From Rikenellaceae bacterium (GTDB taxonomy: Bacteria > Bacteroidota > Bacteroidia > Bacteroidales > Rikenellaceae): a stretch of DNA of 43,974 nt. A model generated the notes under the pieces. That model was not told the origin of the DNA and searched no databases. It saw only the letters and a program-made list of their open reading frames with translations. A program made the position numbers and the translations under genes. This document shows positions 1 through 6,131 of the stretch, piece after piece; positions within the stretch are counted from its first letter, which is position 1; every line of letters starts with the position of its first letter. The stretch is taken from assembly GCA_015060005.1 (NCBI GenBank), contig SUZI01000012.1, forward strand, positions 1 through 43,974. Direction: 5' to 3'.

Positions 1-139
1 ACGCTTTGAGCGTTAAGAAAAAATAAAAATGTTAAATCTTTACCTTTTAGAATGCACCCTTAAAGGTTATGACCATATTTCTGACTTATTACTCGCAAAA
101 TATTGAGTAATAACTGGTTGTAAATACGCATATTGCACT

Positions 140-976
140 TTGCTGACAAGTATAACAATCCCCGATAGTGTTACTGAGATTGGATTTGGTGCATTCGAAA
201 ATTGCACCTCGCTGAAAGATATCTATGTTAATATTACTGATTTGGCTGCATATTCTACAAAAAACAAAATGCATGAAATAATACGACGTAATATACGTCT
301 ATTGGTTAATGGCGTAGAGATAACAGAGTTAGTTATACCTAATAGTGTTACTGAGATTGGAACTTCTGCATTCCGAGATTGCACTTCGCTGACAAGTATA
401 ACTATTCCCGATAGTGTTACCTCAATTGGAGATTCTGCATTCAATGGTTGCACTTCGCTGACATGTATAACAATTCCCGATAGTGTTACTGAGATTGGAA
501 CTTCTGCATTCCGAGATTGCACTTCGCTGACAAGTATAACTATTCCCGATAGTGTTACTTCGATTGGAAAGGGTGCATTCTATGGTTGCACCTCGCTGAC
601 AAGTATAACTATTCCCGATAGCGTTACCTCAATTGGAGATTTTGCATTCAATGGTTGCACTTCGCTGACAAGTATAACAATTCCCGATAGTGTTACCTCA
701 ATTGGAGATTATGCATTCTCTGGTTGCACCTCGCTGACAAGTGTAACTATTCCCGATAGCGTTACTTCGATTAGATATCAGGCATTCTATTCTTGCGGTA
801 ATCTACGAGAGGTATACTGTAAGCGAACAACTCCGCCGTCAATAGTAAAAGGTGCATTTGATTTTAATCTTCCAGGACGAGATATTTATGTACCAACCGC
901 TTCGGTGGATGCATATAAGTCGGCAAGCGGTTGGAGCGATTATGCTTCGGATATCATTGGTTATGATTTCGAGTAA
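140..976 (+). CDS. BspA-type leucine-rich repeat protein, N-terminally truncated
   Basis: Encodes eight roughly 23-residue repeats of the BspA/LRR_5 type (pattern IPDSVTSIG..AF.GCTSLTSIT), one before and seven after a degenerate spacer at residues 25-65, and ends in the usual C-terminal cap (IYVPTASVDAYKSASGW). Proteins of this family are normally surface-exposed or secreted adhesion proteins. Here there is no signal peptide and no ATG: the frame is open upstream only to a TGA at 104-106, and the residues just before the first Leu codon (YCT) already belong to a repeat. The TTG at 140 is therefore only the first formally possible start. I infer loss of the 5' part of a longer gene, probably by recombination between repeats. 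The DNA repeats are nearly identical, which would favour such loss. It may be a non-expressed remnant or a recombination cassette. Confidence 0.75.
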   Translation: MLTSITIPDSVTEIGFGAFENCTSLKDIYVNITDLAAYSTKNKMHEIIRRNIRLLVNGVEITELVIPNSVTEIGTSAFRDCTSLTSITIPDSVTSIGDSAFNGCTSLTCITIPDSVTEIGTSAFRDCTSLTSITIPDSVTSIGKGAFYGCTSLTSITIPDSVTSIGDFAFNGCTSLTSITIPDSVTSIGDYAFSGCTSLTSVTIPDSVTSIRYQAFYSCGNLREVYCKRTTPPSIVKGAFDFNLPGRDIYVPTASVDAYKSASGWSDYASDIIGYDFE

Positions 977-1045
977 ACAACTAAAAAATATAAACATATA
1001 TTAACCTCGGTTGGTGGCATATGTAGCCAACCGTGTAGTGCTGAG

Positions 1046-1088
1046 GCGACTCCGAAAGTTCTTGTCCAAACTTTCGGGGTCGCTCTTT
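1046..1088. terminator. Terminator between convergent genes
   Basis: A 15-bp inverted repeat (gcgactccgaaagtt, 7-nt loop, aactttcggggtcgc, one G-U pair) lies between the LRR gene and the convergent channel gene, followed by a short T-rich run. Confidence 0.65.
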
Positions 1089-1104
1089 GTAAAGGTGTGC
1101 TTTT

Positions 1105-1746
1105 TTAGTCGGTGTGGCTGCGACGCGATAGTACTTTATATATATCTGTTACGTAGATGGTGAACACGGGGAAGAACATCATACCTACTGCGGGCAACAG
1201 TACAGAGAGCGACTTGCCGACAGCGGTAACAGGGAAGATTGCCGCACCTACCGTAGTAACATTCATACAAGCCCACCAGAGGGCATTGCCGAAGCCATCT
1301 AAAGCATCGTTGACGGGCGACTCGTAGTCGTAGAAGATGAGTGCCGAGAGGTAGGTGAAGGCAATGGTGAGGAACAAATAGACACCGAAAATGCGGGCTA
1401 CCTTGCTCTCGACAAGCCACTGCACGACCATAGCCATAGCGACAAAGCTGCGTAGAAGAGGCAGAACGCCCAAAGTAACATCGACAACACGCCCCAAATT
1501 GATATCCATCCACGAGAGGATATTGAGATAGGGTATAGACATAAGCAGGAAGAGCCAGCTGAGGGTGGGGAGGCGGTCGGTGTTGCGAGAGAAGAGATTG
1601 TAGAGGAAGTCGCCGATGAAGATGGCACAGACGGTAAACTGCAACCACATATACCACGTAGAGTAGTTGGTCCGATTACCCGAGAGTATCTCGACAGAGA
1701 GTCCCACAAGAAGTGCTATGCCGGCGATGAGGTTGATGATTTTCAT
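1105..1746 (-). CDS. Ion channel family protein with atypical selectivity filter
   Basis: A 213-residue integral membrane protein with about six hydrophobic segments. Four N-terminal segments resemble a voltage-sensor-like unit. They are followed by a pore unit near residues 150-200: an outer helix, a pore loop NALWWACMNVTTVGAAIFP, and an inner helix. The loop position and the TTVG tetrad match tetrameric cation channels of the potassium-channel superfamily. The canonical TVGYG filter is replaced by TVGAAI, so ion selectivity cannot be assumed. There is no C-terminal RCK or TrkA domain; the protein ends about 20 residues after the last helix. It starts with ATG at 1746 and is transcribed alone. 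It could also be called a generic ion transporter. Confidence 0.7.
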   Translation of the reverse strand: MKIINLIAGIALLVGLSVEILSGNRTNYSTWYMWLQFTVCAIFIGDFLYNLFSRNTDRLPTLSWLFLLMSIPYLNILSWMDINLGRVVDVTLGVLPLLRSFVAMAMVVQWLVESKVARIFGVYLFLTIAFTYLSALIFYDYESPVNDALDGFGNALWWACMNVTTVGAAIFPVTAVGKSLSVLLPAVGMMFFPVFTIYVTDIYKVLSRRSHTD

Positions 1747-1864
1747 AGCGGAGAGATTTAGGTGTGAGTCTCAACAAATCCAGTGCCAAATATCGCAGAG
1801 GAGTGTCAATGCTACAAAAGAGAGTTCAATACATAAAAAAATAGAATTTTTAGTGGCTAAAGGG

Positions 1865-1896
1865 TTGGCGACTTTGTGATTTTTTTATTAGATTTG
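1865..1896 (+). promoter_or_regulatory. Bacteroidetes-type promoter for the small lipoprotein
   Basis: The -7 box TAGATTTG (1889-1896) matches TAnnTTTG. A TTGG at 1865-1868 lies 20 bp upstream as a -33-like box. The downstream start ATG is at 1937. Confidence 0.55.
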
Positions 1897-1936
1897 TGAG
1901 AACCTTAGATTATTAACCATATAAAATTTGGGAGTT

Positions 1937-2170
1937 ATGAAAAAGATTATGATGACATTGGCTGTTGTATGTGCAGCATTTTTGATCTCTTGTGGCGTTG
2001 AGAGTAAGGCAAAGGGTTATGCTCAGGACTATGCAGACGCTCTGGGCGATAAGGAGAAGCTCGAGGAGCTCGATAAGGAGATAGAGAATTATATCGAGGA
2101 CCTCTCACCAGAAGATAAGATGGAGTTTACCAAGATATTCTTCGAGGAGTTGGCGAAGATAGAGGAGTAG
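1937..2170 (+). CDS. Small lipoprotein of unknown function
   Basis: A 77-residue protein. The ATG at 1937 is preferred over the in-frame TTG at 1928 because it gives a standard lipoprotein signal (MKKIMMTLAVVCAAFLISCG) with lipobox LISC, so the mature protein starts at Cys19. The mature part is about 58 residues, strongly acidic (Glu/Asp) with interspersed Lys and Leu, and looks like one or two amphipathic helices. I do not recognise the family. It stands alone, with its own promoter upstream and a strong terminator directly after the stop. It is probably a small periplasm- or surface-anchored helical lipoprotein. Confidence 0.75.
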   Translation: MKKIMMTLAVVCAAFLISCGVESKAKGYAQDYADALGDKEKLEELDKEIENYIEDLSPEDKMEFTKIFFEELAKIEE

Positions 2171-2192
2171 GACGATGTATAATATCCTAATG

Positions 2193-2225
2193 GGCGTGTC
2201 CACTGCGGACACGCCTATTTTTTTT
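2193..2225 (+). terminator. Rho-independent terminator
   Basis: Perfect 9-bp stem ggcgtgtcc/ggacacgcc with loop actgc, followed by a run of nine T. It ends the small lipoprotein transcript. Confidence 0.85.
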
Positions 2226-2308
2226 GATATGTAGCAGCGGGAGAGAGGCTGTTTGAGGCGGCAGAAAGGGTGAAAAAACACAGTTTGCTGAATTTTTATT
2301 GAAAAGAT

Positions 2309-2339
2309 TTTGCACAGATAAAAAATTCAGTTATCTTTG
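2309..2339 (+). promoter_or_regulatory. Promoter of the tRNA-Met/tRNA-Pro unit
   Basis: TTTG (2309-2312), 19-bp spacer and TATCTTTG (2332-2339) match the Bacteroidetes -33/-7 consensus exactly, 18 bp before the mature tRNA-Met. The preceding stretch 2226-2308 holds nothing else I can recognise. Confidence 0.8.
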
Positions 2340-2357
2340 CACTCGCAATTAAGCAAT

Positions 2358-2431
2358 GGCGAGATAGCTCAGCTGGTCAGAGCGCATGATTCATAATCAT
2401 GAGGTCGAGAGTTCAAGTCTCTCTCTCGCTA
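2358..2431 (+). tRNA. tRNA-Met(CAT)
   Basis: A full cloverleaf of 74 nt: acceptor GGCGAGA/TCTCGCT, D stem GCTC/GAGC, anticodon CAT at 2392-2394 in loop TTCATAA, T stem GAGAG/CTCTC with loop TTCAAGT, and discriminator A. CCA is not encoded. The G-U first acceptor pair argues against initiator tRNA, which has an unpaired 1-72. It is either elongator tRNA-Met or the tRNA-Ile that is modified to read ATA; sequence alone does not decide. Confidence 0.93.
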
Positions 2432-2468
2432 CGACAAAGGGGAACGAATCAGACGCCCCAGTCGCTCA

Positions 2469-2543
2469 CGGGATGTAGCTCAGCCCGGTTAGAGTACACG
2501 TCTGGGGGGCGTGTTGTCGCTGGTTCGAATCCAGTCATCCCGA
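2469..2543 (+). tRNA. tRNA-Pro(GGG)
   Basis: A cloverleaf of 75 nt: acceptor CGGGATG/CATCCCG, D stem GCTC/GAGT, anticodon GGG at 2504-2506, T stem GCTGG/CCAGT with loop TTCGAAT, and discriminator A. CCA is not encoded. It lies 37 bp after tRNA-Met and probably shares its transcript. Its 3' part, from base 2523, is repeated at 2756. Confidence 0.93.
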
Positions 2544-2596
2544 CAGAATAGAATAGGCCGCAGAAATGTTCTGCGGCTTTTTTATTGATTGCCCGC
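2523..2596 (+). repeat. tRNA-Pro tail repeat, copy 1 (inside the functional tRNA)
   Basis: A 74-bp direct repeat covering the T loop and 3' acceptor of tRNA-Pro, the terminator hairpin (stem gccgcagaa/ttctgcggc, 2557-2577, then six T) and 13 bases beyond the T run. Copy 2 at 2756-2829 differs at only three positions, all in the hairpin loop region. Confidence 0.9.
2557..2583 (+). terminator. Terminator of the tRNA-Met/Pro unit
   Basis: 9-bp stem gccgcagaa/ttctgcggc, loop atg, then TTTTTT. Confidence 0.85.
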
Positions 2597-2698
2597 CTCA
2601 GTGGAAATAGGATTTCCCCTCTGCGTTCATCAATAAAAGCCTCGCTTCGCTTGGCACTATTCTATTATGTCAAGATGGTTGGTCTTCTGTTGATAGGA

Positions 2699-2755
2699 GG
2701 TTGCCGAAATAAAAAGATATTTATTTTCAAAGGTATTTCGGCTACGGCTAAAGCC
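2699..2755 (+). repeat. Conserved 57-bp element preceding the duplicated tRNA-Pro tail
   Basis: This carries two inverted repeats: GCCGAAATA/TATTTCGGC (9 bp, at 2703-2711 and 2734-2742) and CGGCT-aa-AGCCG. It is directly followed by GTTCGAATCC of the repeated tRNA tail. A near-identical 56-bp copy sits at 12637-12692 in front of the duplicated tRNA-Val tail. It also contains CAAAGGTA (2728-2735), a -7-like box on the minus strand without a clear -33 partner. No coding potential. Confidence 0.85.
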
Positions 2756-2829
2756 GTTCGAATCCAGTCATCCCGACAGAATAGAATAGGCCGCAGAGAG
2801 ATTCTGCGGCTTTTTTATTGATTGCCCGC
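2756..2829 (+). repeat. tRNA-Pro tail repeat, copy 2 (tail and terminator only)
   Basis: Second copy of the 74-bp segment, starting at GTTCGAATCC and including the acceptor 3' half and an intact terminator hairpin (2790-2816), with no 5' tRNA half. It looks like the displaced original tail after an insertion, or a duplication. From 2830 to 3039 the sequence is AT-rich and I see no gene. Confidence 0.88.
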
Positions 2830-3039
2830 ATCGATGTAAATAGGTATGGTGTAAGATGCTATAACAACCGTATGATGAATAATAGCGGCAGAATTAATTA
2901 TTGTAAGTATAATCTTGTCCTAAATTTTCTAAAAAAAATGTATTTTTAGTGAATAAAAAAAATTGTTACAGAGTATATATTTTTTATTTGATGTGATTAT
3001 TTTCTTTGTTCGCTGAATAATGTTTATAACCTAACGCTA

Positions 3040-3070
3040 TTGCATAATTTGATTGCAAATGCTATCTTTG
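3040..3070 (+). promoter_or_regulatory. Promoter of the lipoprotein cluster
   Basis: Perfect -7 box TATCTTTG (3063-3070) 20 bp before the ATG at 3091. The -33 box is weaker (TTGC at 3040-3043, 19-bp spacer). Confidence 0.65.
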
Positions 3071-3090
3071 TCTAAGGAACAGTTAGGTTT

Positions 3091-4293
3091 ATGAGAGCAA
3101 AATACTTCTTACGCCTTATTCAAAGGCTGCTAATACTGATTTTAACAATCAGTTGTTGGGGTGTTGTTATTTCGTGTGATAACGATGACGACCCGATAGT
3201 TCAAGAAGGTTTCACTGAGAAAGAGCCGACGACAATCCAATTCACAAATTGCCAGGTAGAGTACATCGGAGATGATATTGGCGAGGCGACATCTGACGGC
3301 TGGCTCATCAAGTTCTATACCGATATGCAGACCAACGATATGGGTATGCTGGAGGGTGAGGGTTGCCTGATGCAGCTGTTGCTCAACGTGAAGTATGAGC
3401 CTGAGCAGAAACCAGAACTCGATAATTTGGTGGGCACATATCTATCGCAGTCTAATTCAGGCGACTTCAGTGTCAACACCTTTGTTTATGGTTATATGGA
3501 CTACATAGACCTGCCAGGTGGCAGAATAGAGCGAGCAGATGCTACATTCTATGGCGAGATTGCCGATGGTGCAACAGAGGAGAATATGGAGGTTGACCTG
3601 ATAGACGACGGAGTGGTCAACATAAAGGCTAACGGCGATGGCACCTACACAGTGGAGGGTACGTTGGTAGGCAAGAAGTGTATCAAGCGAATATTCACGT
3701 GGAGTGGAGAGATTGAGCCTACATCACGCGTGGAGCCAGCTATACCGAACTCTACTCTGACAAGCGACCTGACGCTTAACAACTTGACGCAGGGCGTTGT
3801 GGAGGATAGAGGAGATTACTTCTACCTCAAAGATGAGAGTTATCGCGACTACCTGATTTTCTTGGCAGAGGAGAGCATAAACCTGTCGACAGGTCGCCCA
3901 CAGGGCAGTGGTGATGTATTGCGTCTGGAACTGCTTGTTCCGTGGACGAGCGATATTGATGATGGTATCCCATCGGGCACTTATCCTATGGTGGTGCGTA
4001 ACGAAGACACCTCAATCGACAAGGATAACATTACCCCGTTCCACTCTGTTCCGGGTCTTCCAGATAGTTTCTCGTACCCTTATTGGGCAGGAACGTGGTA
4101 TGTAGATTTCGCTGACGGCGTGTGGGGTAATAGTTACGCCCGCATAGACCGTGGAAGCGTTACAATAGATAGAAAAGAGGATGGCTCGTACCATATTACC
4201 TGCACGTTTGAGGATAGTTCATCGCCAAGCCATAAGGTTAGCTGTGATGTGGTGATAGCTGAAGATAAGATGAAGATAATGAAATACGTATAA
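3091..4293 (+). CDS. Modular lipoprotein of unknown function (cluster gene 1)
   Basis: A 400-residue protein with a long signal sequence ending in lipobox VISC, giving a mature N-terminus CDNDDDP. After it come two tandem beta-rich modules, about residues 48-215 and 220-395. Each runs from a T-rich opening strand, through L.LLV and GTY..., to a terminal strand G.YT/H..T.. . The same layout recurs in the 773-residue protein at 6132-8453, so the cluster appears to have grown by module duplication. No catalytic motif is seen. It is probably a cell-envelope lipoprotein; the acidic residues after Cys suggest surface export as known for Bacteroidetes lipoproteins. The stop overlaps the next start (TAATG), so translation is probably coupled. 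Confidence 0.75.
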   Translation: MRAKYFLRLIQRLLILILTISCWGVVISCDNDDDPIVQEGFTEKEPTTIQFTNCQVEYIGDDIGEATSDGWLIKFYTDMQTNDMGMLEGEGCLMQLLLNVKYEPEQKPELDNLVGTYLSQSNSGDFSVNTFVYGYMDYIDLPGGRIERADATFYGEIADGATEENMEVDLIDDGVVNIKANGDGTYTVEGTLVGKKCIKRIFTWSGEIEPTSRVEPAIPNSTLTSDLTLNNLTQGVVEDRGDYFYLKDESYRDYLIFLAEESINLSTGRPQGSGDVLRLELLVPWTSDIDDGIPSGTYPMVVRNEDTSIDKDNITPFHSVPGLPDSFSYPYWAGTWYVDFADGVWGNSYARIDRGSVTIDRKEDGSYHITCTFEDSSSPSHKVSCDVVIAEDKMKIMKYV

Positions 4294-5606
4294 TGGCAAT
4301 GAAAAGATACATATATTATATATTAGTAGCACTCTGTTCCCTGACGCTTGCTGCTTGTGGAGGCGATGACGATGCTCCGATTACTCCCGGAGGAGGCGAC
4401 AACCCAGGCGGCGGTGTTGTAGAGACACCTGTGGCGGCAGATCTCGATGTAAACTCGTATGCTCTTGCGGGAGAGGTTGCAGAGTTTGGCAGTGTCAAGG
4501 CGATGATGGTGGGCGATAATCTATCTATCGTGGCTACGCCTCAGGCGGGTATTGCATCGGCAGAGGAGATTTTGGAGTGTGGCGAGTTTGTATATGGTGC
4601 TGTCAATCCGCTCCTGATAGGTAAGGAGTTTGACCTGATGACAGAGCAATCTCTATACACCTTTATCTCAACTATGGTTGGTGCAGAGCTGGAGAGCGTA
4701 GCACCCGATTTGACCGACGAGATTGAGGCGGGAACGGCACTGTTTACCTACCAGAATAGTGTACTCAACGTGAAAGCCGACTTGACACTTGTCGGCGGAG
4801 TTACCCTCTCGTTCCATGCTGAGACGACAATTGAGGCGGTGATAAATGAGAACGTCATCAGCAGCATATATGGCGAGAAACCTTTGCGTGCAGCATTCTA
4901 TTTGGAGGAGGATGGTGTAACATATCTCTATTTTACACCAGCAGGCATATCGTACTTCGAGGAGCTTAGCATCGCTACTTGGTATCTCTATTTAGTAGCT
5001 GATAGCTCGTTGCTCAATGGAGAGCAGGTAGATATTACTGCTATTGACGAAGATACCCCATTCATCTTTGGTATGGTTGATAACGTCGATGATAGCAACT
5101 CTTTTGAGGTGGCAAGTGCCGACATACAGGGTGCGAGCGGAATGTTTAACATCAAACGCAACGGTGAGGGTGATTATACAGCGATTATCGATATCACATA
5201 CGGCGGAGCATCGTTCAATGTAGCCTTTACGGGCGAGTGCGTGTCGGCAAATGTGCAGATGCCTGTGGAGCAGAACTATGTGGTATATGAGGGCGAGAAG
5301 CTAAATCTAATTGGTGCATCACTCATAAAGGCGGAGAGCGTTTGGAGAGTAGAACTCGATGTAGATAATGGCACAACAATTATGGTAACGGCCCCTGCGA
5401 CGTTCTTTGACGGCAACGCACGCGGATTCTCGCAGAGTGCTGACCTGACGGTAAGTTACGAGGGAGTAACATACAGCAAGGCTAACGGCTATTCGGGAAC
5501 ATTTACCGCTCTTTATGACGAGTCAGGTGAGACCCTTAGCCTCTCGTTTACCAATTATGATAATTTAGAGCTTAGCTATGCAGGCTCAGTAACCATTAAT
5601 GAATAA
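4293..5606 (+). CDS. Modular lipoprotein of unknown function (cluster gene 2)
   Basis: A 437-residue protein starting at ATG 4293, with another in-frame ATG at 4299 (MKRYIYY). The signal peptide ends in lipobox LAAC, followed by GGDDD and a Gly/Pro-rich linker. The mature part contains at least two beta-rich domains, about residues 48-190 and 195-435. The first resembles the whole of the 158-residue neighbour: a NSYAL/NSYTV opening, a LLIG.EFDL/LLG.EVDV middle and a final NS.LNVKADLT/NAVSIKADVT strand. No enzymatic motif is visible. It is co-oriented, overlaps the previous gene by one base, and sits 5 bp before the next, so it is probably part of one operon. Confidence 0.75.
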   Translation: MAMKRYIYYILVALCSLTLAACGGDDDAPITPGGGDNPGGGVVETPVAADLDVNSYALAGEVAEFGSVKAMMVGDNLSIVATPQAGIASAEEILECGEFVYGAVNPLLIGKEFDLMTEQSLYTFISTMVGAELESVAPDLTDEIEAGTALFTYQNSVLNVKADLTLVGGVTLSFHAETTIEAVINENVISSIYGEKPLRAAFYLEEDGVTYLYFTPAGISYFEELSIATWYLYLVADSSLLNGEQVDITAIDEDTPFIFGMVDNVDDSNSFEVASADIQGASGMFNIKRNGEGDYTAIIDITYGGASFNVAFTGECVSANVQMPVEQNYVVYEGEKLNLIGASLIKAESVWRVELDVDNGTTIMVTAPATFFDGNARGFSQSADLTVSYEGVTYSKANGYSGTFTALYDESGETLSLSFTNYDNLELSYAGSVTINE

Positions 5607-5611
5607 GAGCT

Positions 5612-6088
5612 ATGTTAGCACAGAAGATACGATATGCAGCACTAATGCTCGTTGCGGCTATTGCATTTGTCGGTTGTAGCGATGATGACAACAACACCTC
5701 ACTACCACTCGCTACGGAGGGTAGATATGGCTCATACGCAATTGATGAGGAGCAGATTCCCGTAAATTCCTACACGGTATCGGATGGGGATTGGTTTTTG
5801 GTGATGCTCACTCCTCTGGAGAGTACTGCCTCGGCAGGTACATACGCTGTTATCGGCGTACATCCGGAGTTGCTTGGTCAAGAGGTGGATGTCGAGTACG
5901 CATATTGCAACTATGACTATGTGTTTGTGGTAGAGGACCCTACATACTATCACGCTGCGTTCAGAGCTCTACAAAACGGTAGTATAAAAATTGACGTCAA
6001 TGGTAATGCGGTAAGTATCAAGGCTGATGTTACCACTTTTGACGGCAAACACTTTACATATCAGAACGACAATTTAGTAATTGAATAA
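5612..6088 (+). CDS. Single-module lipoprotein of unknown function (cluster gene 3)
   Basis: A 158-residue protein with signal peptide and lipobox FVGC followed by SDDDN. The mature part is one domain that resembles the N-terminal domain of the preceding gene, including GVHPELLGQEVDV near the middle and a final SIKADVTTFDGKHFTY strand pair. It therefore looks like a minimal version of the module. It sits 5 bp after gene 2 and 43 bp before gene 4. Function unknown; probably a subunit or paralogue in the same envelope complex. Confidence 0.75.
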   Translation: MLAQKIRYAALMLVAAIAFVGCSDDDNNTSLPLATEGRYGSYAIDEEQIPVNSYTVSDGDWFLVMLTPLESTASAGTYAVIGVHPELLGQEVDVEYAYCNYDYVFVVEDPTYYHAAFRALQNGSIKIDVNGNAVSIKADVTTFDGKHFTYQNDNLVIE

Positions 6089-6131
6089 CATCTTAATTTA
6101 CCTATTTATTAACTCAAAAAACTTTTGTACT

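Noticed and set aside
140..976. The LRR gene's 69-bp repeats as a mobile or regulatory repeat
   Set aside because: The period equals one 23-residue LRR and the frame is kept throughout, so the protein repeat explains it.
1667..1879. A 70-codon plus-strand frame upstream of the small lipoprotein
   Set aside because: Mostly antisense to the channel gene's 5' end; no lipobox or other recognisable feature.
2585..2821. A 78-codon frame between the two tRNA-Pro tails
   Set aside because: It runs through the conserved 57-bp element and the repeated tRNA tail and terminator; composition is not protein-like.
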